Assembly (NCBI RefSeq): GCF_003194565.2
Contig: NZ_QICH01000001.1
Location: 930,001-994,000, forward strand
Reading direction: 5' to 3'
DNA length: 64,000 nucleotides
Source of the DNA: Kangiella spongicola
GTDB lineage: Bacteria > Pseudomonadota > Gammaproteobacteria > Enterobacterales > Kangiellaceae
Shown in pieces: positions 8,872 to 16,794 of this stretch. The notes below the pieces were generated by a model. The model searched no databases and was not told where the DNA came from. It was given only the letters and a program-made list of their open reading frames with translations. Each line of letters starts with the position of its first letter. Within the stretch, counting starts at the first letter, position 1. The translations under genes and the position numbers were made by a program.

Positions 8872-9348
8872 TTAATTTGTTTCAGTTCTTATGAAAATTG
8901 CATCATCAATTTTGTTAAAGGCATTTTGATAAATCTTAGGATCTAAGATCGGCTCATCGTTTTGATTTTGTTGCCCATAAGCACTACTACCCTTCGAAAT
9001 TTGAACAAAGTTTAGTCTTACTTTAGTATATTTAGGTCGAAGCTCTTCTACAAAGGCCGTTGCTTTTGTTGTTTGGGTAGATGAGTAGCCACCTAAAGCT
9101 TGAAAGAAATTTGTATCGCTTTTAGTCGCGCTTTTTGCAGTAATAAATCCAGTCTCATGATCTGCACTCTCAACAATATAACCAAGGTCCTGAAAAACAC
9201 TAACTACTGATCTAAACACTAGGCTTTTGTCATTCTCAAAATGTTTGGACTGAATTGACTGTAACTCTAGAGGGCTCATAGTTGAACGTTTTGGGCCACA
9301 GCCAAAAATTGTGAAAAGACTTATGATTATAAAAAAATTCTTTACCAT
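8872..9348 (-). CDS. Lipoprotein of unknown function (158 aa)
   Basis: The internal ATG at 9348 is favoured because AGGAAATAATAAA precedes it and the resulting N-terminus MVKNFFIIISLFTIFGC is a clear lipoprotein signal with Cys at 17. The longer frame from 9369 has no Shine-Dalgarno, although it would overlap the previous stop as TAATG. The mature protein begins with polar helix (LELQSIQSKHFEN) and has alternating strands, e.g. FRSVVSVFQDLGYIVESADHETGFITAK, a pattern seen in small beta-alpha periplasmic lipoprotein domains. Probably cotranscribed with the BamE-like lipoprotein just upstream. Confidence 0.65.
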   Translation of the reverse strand: MVKNFFIIISLFTIFGCGPKRSTMSPLELQSIQSKHFENDKSLVFRSVVSVFQDLGYIVESADHETGFITAKSATKSDTNFFQALGGYSSTQTTKATAFVEELRPKYTKVRLNFVQISKGSSAYGQQNQNDEPILDPKIYQNAFNKIDDAIFIRTETN

Positions 9349-9368
9349 TTTATTATTTCCTATATCCA

Positions 9369-9770
9369 TTAAAAATTACTTGCTCTGCTTTTGAAGTCAT
9401 CAACGATTTTATCGTCATTAAACTTAATGATTAAAGTAATGGTTCGCGAAGATTGTTCAAAACCACTTGAACTGTTTCTCCCTCCAACTAGAAGTATATT
9501 CCAATAACCTGAAGAAGATTGGCTTTGTGAGACTGTTGCGTGTCTTTGGTATGTCCAAACTTCTCTACCAGAGCCATCAATAGTTGTAATATTTGGCGCC
9601 CCAAAAGCTTCTAAAACATCTGCTTGGGTTGTCTGACCAACCTTAAGATTGAGTTGTACATTGCCATGAGTGAGTTGATTATTTTGGTTGCTAACAGGTT
9701 GAGTTGTTTTGCAACCAGTTGAACTTAGTATGGCCAAAGAAAAAAATATTAAAGAAATTACCAGCTTCAT
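9369..9770 (-). CDS. SmpA/OmlA (BamE-like) domain lipoprotein (133 aa)
   Basis: The signal MKLVISLIFFSLAILSSTGC places the lipid-modified Cys at residue 20. The domain LKVGQTTQADVLEAFGAPNITT...GREVWTYQ is the SmpA/OmlA pattern also seen in BamE: G-x-T-x-x-DV, FGxP, W-x-Y. True BamE is a ~110-residue component of the outer-membrane assembly complex. This protein has an extra Ser/Gln-rich insert (SQSQSSSGYWN) and sits beside another lipoprotein gene, so it is more likely one of the many BamE-domain relatives than BamE itself. Function unknown. Confidence 0.7.
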   Translation of the reverse strand: MKLVISLIFFSLAILSSTGCKTTQPVSNQNNQLTHGNVQLNLKVGQTTQADVLEAFGAPNITTIDGSGREVWTYQRHATVSQSQSSSGYWNILLVGGRNSSSGFEQSSRTITLIIKFNDDKIVDDFKSRASNF

Positions 9771-9820
9771 TATCTGTCCTTGTTTATTTATTCGAAATTT
9801 GAAAAATCATACTAAAAGGA

Positions 9821-10609
9821 TTAAAAATTAGCAATGACTTGCTTAACCTTGCCTTGAGTCACCATGTCTTGGATTGCAGCTTGCAAATCTTTTAGCTGCT
9901 GCTCCTTGACGGACTTTTTGCTGAACATAAAAGCAACGCTCTCGCTTGGGATGTGGACATTAGAGGCTTTGATTTGGTCACCCAGGCGTTTACGTTTGAT
10001 AATGTAATGGCCTTCAACTGGATCTGCCAAGACGCCATCGATTTCACTGTATAGAATGTTGAAGAAACTTTGCTCACCTGACTTTGAATCAATGAAGAGA
10101 CTAGAGTATTGCGGGTGGTTCATTAAAGCGTAAACTTCTTCGCCGTAAAAGTAGTCGCTAGTGATACCTACTTTTTGACTGCGGCTTAAAAAACCGGTCA
10201 GGGTGTTGCCGTCGTAATTACTGCTAGAGCGGATAAAAAGTGTAAAAGATTCGTCACGATAAGGCGCTGAGAAGCTGGCGAAACTTTCGCGTGCTGGAGT
10301 TACAGTTGCACCTGCTAAAACATCAACTTCCCCTTTTTCTAGATCAGTTAATAATTCTGCCCAAGTCTTTTCTACAAAGCTAACATCGCAATTTACTTTA
10401 TCGGCTGCTTGTTTAAAGATCTGAACATCAATACCGGTAATTTCACCGTTTCGTTCATATTGATAGGGCGCACGAGATTCCCAGCCCATTGTGAGATTAC
10501 AGTCTCGTTTAGCGTTGTTGACTGCTTGTTCTTGTTCTGAATTATCTTCACTTCCGCACGCAACTAATAGGAAAAGTGCAGAGCAGGAAATCAGTTTAGA
10601 AAAATTCAT
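9821..10609 (-). CDS. Extracellular solute-binding lipoprotein, family 3 (orphan)
   Basis: The start at 10609 is chosen over 10684. GGGAGG lies seven bases upstream and the N-terminus MNFSKLISCSALFLLVAC is a lipoprotein signal with Cys18. The mature part has the SBP_bac_3 pattern: MGWESRAPYQYERNGEITGIDVQIFKQ at the start of lobe 1, then DLEKGEVDVLAGATVTPARE, the usual GxxD-amino-acid-binding region. Such proteins deliver polar amino acids or similar to ABC importers, or act as sensors. No permease or ATPase gene is adjacent, so substrate and partner are unknown. Confidence 0.8.
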   Translation of the reverse strand: MNFSKLISCSALFLLVACGSEDNSEQEQAVNNAKRDCNLTMGWESRAPYQYERNGEITGIDVQIFKQAADKVNCDVSFVEKTWAELLTDLEKGEVDVLAGATVTPARESFASFSAPYRDESFTLFIRSSSNYDGNTLTGFLSRSQKVGITSDYFYGEEVYALMNHPQYSSLFIDSKSGEQSFFNILYSEIDGVLADPVEGHYIIKRKRLGDQIKASNVHIPSESVAFMFSKKSVKEQQLKDLQAAIQDMVTQGKVKQVIANF

Positions 10610-10906
10610 CGATTGGCCTCCCCGGTACAAAGTATATTTATTCTTTGGTCTGACCATACTGCTACGAAATGTGAACTGGATCAAGTATTAAGACGCTGTT
10701 TAGACGATATTTTGTACTAAAAGTGTCAAATATTTATACATTTGAAAGAAATAGAGTGACAAAAGAGGTTACAGCGTTGAATCGTTGAGTTGAACGGAGG
10801 TGTGTCAATCCTGAGAATCTTTGTTCTGCTAAGTCATTAATTAATGCTTAGGTAATAAAAAAGCAGGCGTTTAGCCTGCTTTTATGGGTAACGCTATCAG
10901 ATCCGC
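10610..10906. other. 297-base intergenic region between rpoH and the solute-binding gene
   Basis: It holds the rpoH terminator (10857-10885), a near-perfect palindrome at 10829-10851 (CTAAG-T-CATTAA/TTAATG-CTTAG), and the upstream region of the solute-binding lipoprotein. No gene is seen. Confidence 0.5.
10857..10885 (-). terminator. Terminator after rpoH
   Basis: Read on the minus strand, AAAGCAGGC-TAAAC-GCCTGCTTT is followed by a T-run. It is located ~20 bases after the rpoH stop. Confidence 0.85.
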
Positions 10907-11758
10907 TTAATTAATGGCGTTTCTGATTTTGTTCATAGCATTTTTCTCTAACTGGCGAATACGCTCAGCAGAAATGCCGTATTTATCCGCTAGTTCGTGC
11001 AAAGTAGCTTTTTGATCACTCAACCAACGCTGTTGCAGGATATCTTGGCTACGATCATCAAGCGCTTTAAGAGCATACATCAGCTTCTCTTCACGCTGAC
11101 CTTGCCATTGCTGTTGCTCCACAGCATCAGCAGGATCGGCATCCGTCGCTTCGAGATAATGAACTGGAGCGTATGCTGCGCTATCATCATCTTCCTGGGC
11201 TGGTGCATCAAACGACGCGTCGCGTGCGTTTAAGCGCCCTTCCATTCGACGAACTTCTTCGGGTTTAACGCCGAGATCCTCAGCTACCGCCTTAACTTCT
11301 TCGTTATTTAACCAGTTAAGCGACTTTTTCTTAGAGCGTAAGTTAAAGAATAGTTTACGTTGCGCCTTGGTTGTCGCAACTTTAACGATTCTCCAGTTAC
11401 GTAATACGTACTCGTGTATTTCAGCTTTAATCCAGTGCACGGCGAAGGAAACAAGACGTACGCCGACGGTCGGATCGAAGCGCTTAACAGCCTTCATCAG
11501 ACCGATATTACCTTCTTGAATAAGGTCTGCTTGAGGTAAGCCGTAACCGCTATAACTTCTCGCAATGTGTACAACAAAGCGTAAGTGAGCCATTACTAAC
11601 TGGCGTGCAGCCTCAAGGTCGTTTTCGTCCTGGAAGCGGTGCGCTAATGCCTGTTCGTCTTCTACGGAGAGAACAGGTATTGCGTTGACTGTACTGATGT
11701 AGCCATCAATACTGCCTGTAGGTACCGCTAGCGCCATGTTCATTGGGATATTGCTCAT
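10907..11758 (-). CDS. rpoH: RNA polymerase sigma factor RpoH (sigma-32)
   Basis: The 283-residue protein has sigma regions 2 ([35 protein letters not shown]), 2.4 ([20 protein letters not shown]) and 4 ([23 protein letters not shown]). It also has the diagnostic RpoH box QRKLFFNLR (133-141), which distinguishes it from other sigma factors. RpoH directs transcription of chaperone and protease genes under heat shock. AAGGAGG precedes the ATG. The promoter region carries two tandem CIRCE operators and a sigma-E-like promoter (separate entries), so this gene may answer to both cytoplasmic and envelope stress. It lies downstream of ftsYEX as usual, but a yceI gene intervenes. Confidence 0.96.
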   Translation of the reverse strand: MSNIPMNMALAVPTGSIDGYISTVNAIPVLSVEDEQALAHRFQDENDLEAARQLVMAHLRFVVHIARSYSGYGLPQADLIQEGNIGLMKAVKRFDPTVGVRLVSFAVHWIKAEIHEYVLRNWRIVKVATTKAQRKLFFNLRSKKKSLNWLNNEEVKAVAEDLGVKPEEVRRMEGRLNARDASFDAPAQEDDDSAAYAPVHYLEATDADPADAVEQQQWQGQREEKLMYALKALDDRSQDILQQRWLSDQKATLHELADKYGISAERIRQLEKNAMNKIRNAIN

Positions 11759-11794
11759 ACATCCCCTCCTTAAAATTAGTGATTAAACCTGATA

Positions 11795-11821
11795 TTAGCA
11801 CTCTTTTTCTGAGAGTGCTAA
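11795..11821. promoter_or_regulatory. CIRCE operator 1 (HrcA-binding site), exact consensus
   Basis: TTAGCACTC, nine bases, GAGTGCTAA: an exact match to the CIRCE element bound by the heat-shock repressor HrcA. It lies 37 bases upstream of the rpoH ATG on its 5' untranslated side. Confidence 0.9.
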
Positions 11822-11825
11822 CTTT

Positions 11826-11852
11826 TTAGCACTGTGATTATAAGAGTGCTAA
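11826..11852. promoter_or_regulatory. CIRCE operator 2, one mismatch
   Basis: TTAGCACTG, nine bases, GAGTGCTAA: one mismatch from CIRCE, four bases from operator 1. On the minus strand it overlaps two TATAAT-like hexamers (11857-11852 and 11842-11837) and the -10 of the sigma-E-like promoter, so bound HrcA would block initiation. Confidence 0.85.
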
Positions 11853-11868
11853 TTATAACAAAAGTTCC
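11841..11868 (-). promoter_or_regulatory. Candidate sigma-E promoter of rpoH
   Basis: On the minus strand GGAACTT (11868-11862) is followed after exactly 16 bases by TCTTA (11845-11841). This is close to the sigma-E pattern GGAACTT-N16-TCTGA. E. coli rpoH also has a sigma-E promoter (P3). The -10 lies inside CIRCE operator 2. A sigma-70 start from the overlapping TATAAT hexamers is also possible. Confidence 0.6.
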
Positions 11869-11939
11869 AGCTTTGTAGGTAAAGAATTGTCAATGATTAC
11901 GGGGGCTAGATCATAATTCGTTACTAGTCCCAATAAGGC

Positions 11940-11962
11940 GAGGCCAAGGGAGTTTTGGCCTC
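11940..11962 (-). terminator. Hairpin after yceI
   Basis: GAGGCCAA pairs with TTGGCCTC around a 7-base loop just after the yceI stop. The T-run is poor, so termination may be partial and allow some readthrough toward rpoH. Confidence 0.5.
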
Positions 11963-11972
11963 TGAAGATCAA

Positions 11973-12551
11973 TTACTTAGCTGATGCTTCGACTTCAATA
12001 ATGATTTCAACATCGTCACCAACAGCAGGCACACCGTAAGTCATGCCCCACTCAGAACGCTTAATTTTGCCAGTTGCAGAAAAACCAACGTGCTGTTGCT
12101 CTGACATTGGGTGAATGCCCGCCTTGTTAAGCGTTAAATCTAAAGTGATTGGCTTTGTAGTATCTAAAATCGTTAATTCACCGTGCAAGACACCGGTGTT
12201 ATCGCCTGTTTTCTCGAGCTTAGTGCTCTTAAAAGTCATTTTGCTGTACTTCTCAACATCAAAGAAGTCGGCGCTTTTCATGTGATCATTCCATTTCTTG
12301 TTTTCCAAGTTAATAGAACCAGCTTTGACTTCAACCGTGGTTGAGGAGTTTGACCAATCATCCTGATCAAAGGTTAATGCGCCGCGAAATGTAGGGAATT
12401 TACCGTAAGAATGTGAAAAACCTAGGTGATCAACTTTAAATAGAATCTGGCTGTGAACCGTATCGAATTCATACTCGACTGGCTTTGCGGTAGAAGTAGC
12501 AGAAAATACTAAAGCACTTGAGGCCAAAATGCCCGTTAAAAGATGTTTCAT
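11973..12551 (-). CDS. YceI family periplasmic protein
   Basis: The 192-residue protein has a Sec signal (MKHLLTGILASSALVFSATSTAKP). A YceI lipocalin-like domain follows: YEFDTVHSQILFKVDHLGFSHSYGKF near the start, then DFFDVEKYSKMTFKSTKLE, GVLHGELTILDTTKPITLDL and a conserved C-terminal strand KIKRSEWGMTYG. Members bind isoprenoid-like lipids in a beta-barrel; known examples bind polyisoprenoids or amphiphiles, but the role here is unknown. It lies between ftsX and rpoH, a place usually empty, and is separated from both by more than 120 bases. Confidence 0.9.
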   Translation of the reverse strand: MKHLLTGILASSALVFSATSTAKPVEYEFDTVHSQILFKVDHLGFSHSYGKFPTFRGALTFDQDDWSNSSTTVEVKAGSINLENKKWNDHMKSADFFDVEKYSKMTFKSTKLEKTGDNTGVLHGELTILDTTKPITLDLTLNKAGIHPMSEQQHVGFSATGKIKRSEWGMTYGVPAVGDDVEIIIEVEASAK

Positions 12552-12677
12552 TAGGTGTCCTTAAACTAGTTTTCAATGAACATATTTGTAACAAGGATAA
12601 GGTTATGAATCAAATGCATTATCTCAATACTGACTATCAGCCTAGTAAATACTGCATAGATTATAGCTGATTAGGGT

Positions 12678-13661
12678 TTATTGAGGATTGATGTCCTTAA
12701 GATGCTTGCGCACAGATACCCAAGCGCCAATTAAACCTAATAAAGAACCTATGACCAACAAGCTTAGGGTAAAACTTGGGGCTAATCCGAGTAGAGAAAA
12801 CTCACTGCTATATAACTGCGCCAGTTGGCTGGTGGATTGTTTTAATAGGACGAAGACAATATTGACCATTAGCGCGGCCAAAAGAGCGGCAATTAATCCG
12901 TACCATAAGCCGGTATATAAAAAGGGACGTCGAATAAAGGCATCGGTAGCGCCGACCAATTTAATCACTTGAATCTCATCGCGGCGATTTAAAATGGCCA
13001 ATCGAATGGTATTTCCGACGATCAAGAGAACGCCAAGTGCTAGCATTAAGCTGACAAAAGTCGCTATCTGCTCCGAAATGGTCAATATAGAGTTGTACTT
13101 CTTAATCCAGTCGCTATCAAGTTTGGCTTTATCGACAAGAGCTAAAGAGGTTAGTTCTTGTGCCAATGATTCGAGCGATTTGGGATCGGCGAAAGAAGAC
13201 GTCGGGGTTAGAGTAATCGCAAAGGGTAGCGGGTTTTTATCTAGATAAGAGATAGCATCCCCTATACCTGAGTATTCTTTAAACTCACTGAGAGCATCGT
13301 CTTTACTAACAAAAGTGACCTGCTCAAATTGTGGCCGTAAATTAAGTTGCGTCAGCAGTTCTTGGGCTTGCTTCTCGGTTGCATCATCCTGCAGGTAAAC
13401 CGAGATTTTAACGCCACCATCCCACGATTGTGAAACCGCTTTAGCGTTGGTCATGAATAAGTAAAAAGCCGATGGCAGCGCTAAAGCAATGGCCAAAACC
13501 AATATCGTCATCAAGCTGTTGGTCGGTTGCCGAAGTATGTCGAGCAGGGTCTGTAAGCTGTTTTCTTTGTGCAGTTTTAACGCGGTATTAAAACGATCTC
13601 GAAAGCTAATCTTATAACTCGTTGCACTCGAACGCTTCGTTTTGCTTTTAACCTCACTCAT
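12678..13661 (-). CDS. ftsX: Cell division permease FtsX
   Basis: The 327-residue protein has four membrane segments (about 53-73, 205-226, 250-272 and 298-318) and a periplasmic domain between the first two, beginning AVSQSWDGGVKISVYL. The conserved cytoplasmic loop RRDEIQVIKLVGATDAFIRRPF is present. FtsX partners with FtsE to form a complex that activates septal peptidoglycan hydrolases through periplasmic EnvC-like factors. Its start overlaps the ftsE stop by four bases, indicating translational coupling. N-terminal basic cytoplasmic tail of about 50 residues. Confidence 0.95.
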   Translation of the reverse strand: MSEVKSKTKRSSATSYKISFRDRFNTALKLHKENSLQTLLDILRQPTNSLMTILVLAIALALPSAFYLFMTNAKAVSQSWDGGVKISVYLQDDATEKQAQELLTQLNLRPQFEQVTFVSKDDALSEFKEYSGIGDAISYLDKNPLPFAITLTPTSSFADPKSLESLAQELTSLALVDKAKLDSDWIKKYNSILTISEQIATFVSLMLALGVLLIVGNTIRLAILNRRDEIQVIKLVGATDAFIRRPFLYTGLWYGLIAALLAALMVNIVFVLLKQSTSQLAQLYSSEFSLLGLAPSFTLSLLVIGSLLGLIGAWVSVRKHLKDINPQ

Positions 13662-14338
13662 GCGAAATCCACCTCCGCAAGCTCGTTACGGATAGTGCGG
13701 CCTTCTTTTAAGGCAATCACAGGGTGTTTCATGCGTGCGATTAAGCCAAGGTCGTGGGAAGCGATAAGGACGCTAACGCCAACCTGGTTGAACTGCGCAA
13801 ACAAATTCATAATGTCTTCGGACAGTTCAGGGTCTAAATTACCTGTAGGCTCATCGGCTAATAATAACGGCGGTTTATTGACTACGGCTCGAGCAATACC
13901 AACGCGCTGTTGCTCACCGCCGGAAAGTTGAATCGGCAACTGACGTTCTTTGTTGAGTAAGCCCACTTTATCTAGTGCAGCGCGGACTCGCTTTGGAATA
14001 TCACGATCAGACACGCCGGCGATAATGAGTGGCAATGCGACGTTGTCGTAAACACTGCGATCATAAAGTAAACGGTGATCCTGAAATATCATGCCAATTT
14101 TGCGGCGATGATAAGGGATCTGGCGATCTTTGACGTTAGAAATGTCGATATCATCAAGAATGATTTGCCCACGGGTTGGGCGCTCCATCAGTGCTATAAG
14201 TTTTAGAAGAGTACTTTTTCCAGCGCCACTATGGCCAGTTAAAAAAGCCATTTCACCACGAGGAAGGCCAAAGCTAACACCTTTTAAAGCCTCATGGCCA
14301 CCTTCGTAACGTTTAAAAACCTGATGGAATTCAATCAT
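13658..14338 (-). CDS. ftsE: Cell division ATP-binding protein FtsE
   Basis: The 226-residue ABC ATPase has Walker A GHSGAGKS (35-42), the Q-loop FQDHRLL, signature LSGGEQQR (138-145), Walker B LLLADEP (158-164) and the H-switch SHDLGL. The opening MIEFHQVFKRYEGGHEAL is typical of FtsE. It works with FtsX at the divisome. It lies in the conserved ftsY-ftsE-ftsX order; ftsY ends 25 bases upstream. Confidence 0.96.
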   Translation of the reverse strand: MIEFHQVFKRYEGGHEALKGVSFGLPRGEMAFLTGHSGAGKSTLLKLIALMERPTRGQIILDDIDISNVKDRQIPYHRRKIGMIFQDHRLLYDRSVYDNVALPLIIAGVSDRDIPKRVRAALDKVGLLNKERQLPIQLSGGEQQRVGIARAVVNKPPLLLADEPTGNLDPELSEDIMNLFAQFNQVGVSVLIASHDLGLIARMKHPVIALKEGRTIRNELAEVDFA

Positions 14339-14363
14339 TTATAATTATATCAATCCTGTTTGT

Positions 14364-15779
14364 TTATTCTTGTTGGTGGGATTCAGAGCTAAACAATGCC
14401 TCAATAAAATCGTTAGCATCGAATTCTCGTAAGTCGTCAATCCCTTCGCCGACACCAATGAAACGAATTGGAATTTGTAACTTATCGGCTAATGCAAAGA
14501 TAATACCACCTTTTGCCGTTCCATCCAGTTTTGTGATAGTAATGCCGGTTAAGTTAACTGATTTATGGAAGTGCTCGGCCTGGTTTAGAGCATTTTGACC
14601 AGTACCTGCATCGACCACTAGCATGACCTCATGAGGAGCGCTCGGGTCAAGCTTTTGCATCACACGCTTCACTTTTGCCAATTCTTCCATCAGGTTAGAT
14701 TTGGTATGAAGTCGTCCCGCAGTATCCGCAATAAGAATATCAATATCGCGGCGCTGGGCAGATTGCAACGCATCGTAAATGACTGAGGCGCTATCAGCGC
14801 CAGTATGCTGTGCCGTGACATGAATATTGTTTCGCTCGCCCCAGACTTGAAGCTGCTCAACCGCCGCTGCACGGAAGGTATCACCGGCAGCTAGCATGAC
14901 TGACTTACCTTCTTGCTGATATTTCTTAGCGAGCTTACCAATAGTGGTGGTTTTACCAACACCGTTGACGCCCACCATTAAAATAACATGAGGTTTATGA
15001 TCGATTGTGAGCGGGGCATTGCAAGGTGCAAGAATCTCAGAAAGCAGTTCTCGCAGTCGATTCATTAACGCATCGGCATCTTTTAGCTCTTTACGATCAG
15101 ACTTTTCAGTCAGATCGTCAATGATGCGGCGAGTTGCTTCGACACCAACGTCCGCCATTAATAACTGAGTTTCGATCTCTTCAAGCAATTCATCATCGAT
15201 CTGCTTACTACCCAATACCAAATCAGCAATACTGCTGGTTAGCTGGCTACGCGTTTTGCTTAAGCCAGACTTCAAGCGGGCGAAAAAGCCTTTTTTACTA
15301 GGCTTTTCTTGAGTTTCCTCAACTACTTCTGTTTCATCACTTAAAGAGGCAGACTCTAAAGGTTCATCGGCTTGGTGCGCTCTATCTTCGAGATCAGGTT
15401 CTGGTTCAGAATCATGCGCCGGAGACTCATACACCGGAGCACTAACGACTTCTGAAGAAGAGTCGGCAAGGGAGTCTGCTTGTTTGAGCGGCTCTTCAGC
15501 TTGGTTATCACGATCAGCTAAAGAGGCATCTTTAGAGGGTGTATCCTCGTCAGGACTAGTGTCAGCACCTGTTTCAGGATTAGTTTCAGGAGCGACCATA
15601 GCGTCATCGCTTAATTGCTCCGCTAAATCCTGCTCGATCGCCTGCTCCATAGCATCTTCAACCTGCTCAAGCTTTTCCTCAATATTTTCTGGTGAGGCGT
15701 TCTCTTGAGTTTCAACAGACTCTTCTTTCTTACCAAACCAGCCAAAAAGGCCTTTTTTCTTAGATTTTTTATCGCTCAT
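14364..15779 (-). CDS. ftsY: Signal recognition particle receptor FtsY
   Basis: The 471-residue protein has an acidic N-terminal A-domain (1-~160) rich in E, D and S, then the N domain (~165-255) and the SRP GTPase G domain. G-domain motifs are GVNGVGKTT (270-278), DTFRAAAVEQL (300-310), DTAGR and TKLDGTAKGG. FtsY docks ribosome-SRP complexes at the membrane. The A-domain has two related segments (DRDNQAEEPLKQADSL and EDRAHQADEPLESASL) about 44 residues apart, an apparent internal duplication. A short amphipathic basic region (KKSKKKGLFGWFGKK) at the extreme N-terminus probably binds membrane. Confidence 0.96.
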   Translation of the reverse strand: MSDKKSKKKGLFGWFGKKEESVETQENASPENIEEKLEQVEDAMEQAIEQDLAEQLSDDAMVAPETNPETGADTSPDEDTPSKDASLADRDNQAEEPLKQADSLADSSSEVVSAPVYESPAHDSEPEPDLEDRAHQADEPLESASLSDETEVVEETQEKPSKKGFFARLKSGLSKTRSQLTSSIADLVLGSKQIDDELLEEIETQLLMADVGVEATRRIIDDLTEKSDRKELKDADALMNRLRELLSEILAPCNAPLTIDHKPHVILMVGVNGVGKTTTIGKLAKKYQQEGKSVMLAAGDTFRAAAVEQLQVWGERNNIHVTAQHTGADSASVIYDALQSAQRRDIDILIADTAGRLHTKSNLMEELAKVKRVMQKLDPSAPHEVMLVVDAGTGQNALNQAEHFHKSVNLTGITITKLDGTAKGGIIFALADKLQIPIRFIGVGEGIDDLREFDANDFIEALFSSESHQQE

Positions 15780-15881
15780 GAACCGATTAATCCGTAAAAT
15801 ATTTATTCAAAACAGTAAAAGCGCTATCCTACCATTTTAGACGAGTAAGCGTCAGCTTTTTACCAAGCGCGAGGAGAACCA

Positions 15882-16484
15882 ATGGCCAATCGCGAAAAAT
15901 TCTTCGAGCAAAATCGAAGAAGCAACAAAAGTAATAACAAAAGTGGTCAATTCAGAATCATCGGCGGGCTATGGAAGGGTCGAAAACTCAAGTTTTTTGA
16001 GGTCGAAGGGCTGCGGCCGAGTCTTGATAGAATTAGAGAAACGCTCTTTAACTGGCTACAAACGGACATTAGAGGCGCACGCTGCTTGGACTTATTCGCC
16101 GGCTCTGGCGCTATTGGCATCGAAGCTCTATCGCGTGGCGCGGCTAGCGTCGATTTCGTGGAACTGAATAAAAAAGCAGCCCGACAATTGGAGTCCAATA
16201 TAGGACTGCTGCAAGCAGATGACGGTAATCTGCATCATCAAGACGCCAAGCAGTTTTTATCACAAGAACACCAACCCTATGATGTCGTCTTTTTAGACCC
16301 ACCGTTCCACAAGGGCTTGGCACAAGAGATTGTAGGTCAGTTAGCGCAAACTAACTTGCTGGCAGAGGGTGCCTTGGTATATTTAGAAATCGAACAAAAT
16401 CTGGAAATCGACATTCCCGACAACTGGGAACTGCTAAAGGATAAAAAAGCAGGTCAGTTACAGTATCGGCTTTACCGAGTTTAA
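15882..16484 (+). CDS. rsmD: 16S rRNA m2G966 methyltransferase RsmD
   Basis: The 200-residue protein shows the RsmD pattern: FRIIGGLWKGRKL, then RPSLDRIRETLFNWL, the SAM-binding LDLFAGSGAIGIEALSRGA and the catalytic DVVFLDPPF. It methylates G966 of 16S rRNA. It is divergent from ftsY, exactly as in E. coli. GAGGAG lies before the ATG. The basic N-terminus (REKFFEQNRRSNKSNNKSG) is slightly longer than usual and probably helps RNA binding. Confidence 0.94.
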   Translation: MANREKFFEQNRRSNKSNNKSGQFRIIGGLWKGRKLKFFEVEGLRPSLDRIRETLFNWLQTDIRGARCLDLFAGSGAIGIEALSRGAASVDFVELNKKAARQLESNIGLLQADDGNLHHQDAKQFLSQEHQPYDVVFLDPPFHKGLAQEIVGQLAQTNLLAEGALVYLEIEQNLEIDIPDNWELLKDKKAGQLQYRLYRV

Positions 16485-16490
16485 AGAGTC

Positions 16491-16775
16491 TTAATTCGTA
16501 TAAAGTACACGGATAAGATGGTAGCCGAAGCGAGTTTTGACAGGGCCGATAACACTTTTCTCATCGCTGTCTTTGGTGAATACAGCCTGATCAAAAGGTT
16601 TCACCATGGCGCCTTTTCTAAATTCGCCAAGGTCACCGCCTTGTTTTTTTGACGGGCACATAGAGTGTTTTTTGGCTAGCGTTGCGAAGTCCGCGCCCTT
16701 CTCTATTTTATCTTTTAAGGCTTTGGCTTCTGCTTCGGTTTTAACCAGTATGTGTAAGGCGGCTGCAGTTTTCAT
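16491..16775 (-). CDS. ppiC: Peptidyl-prolyl cis-trans isomerase, parvulin type (PpiC-like)
   Basis: The 94-residue protein is a stand-alone rotamase domain: [55 protein letters not shown] and RFGYHLIRV are the standard parvulin strands and active-site residues (H, C, F and H positions). There is no signal peptide, so it is cytoplasmic like E. coli PpiC (93 aa). It ends seven bases from the end of the convergent rsmD. Confidence 0.93.
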   Translation of the reverse strand: MKTAAALHILVKTEAEAKALKDKIEKGADFATLAKKHSMCPSKKQGGDLGEFRKGAMVKPFDQAVFTKDSDEKSVIGPVKTRFGYHLIRVLYTN

Positions 16776-16794
16776 GGCGATTTAATCATTATTA

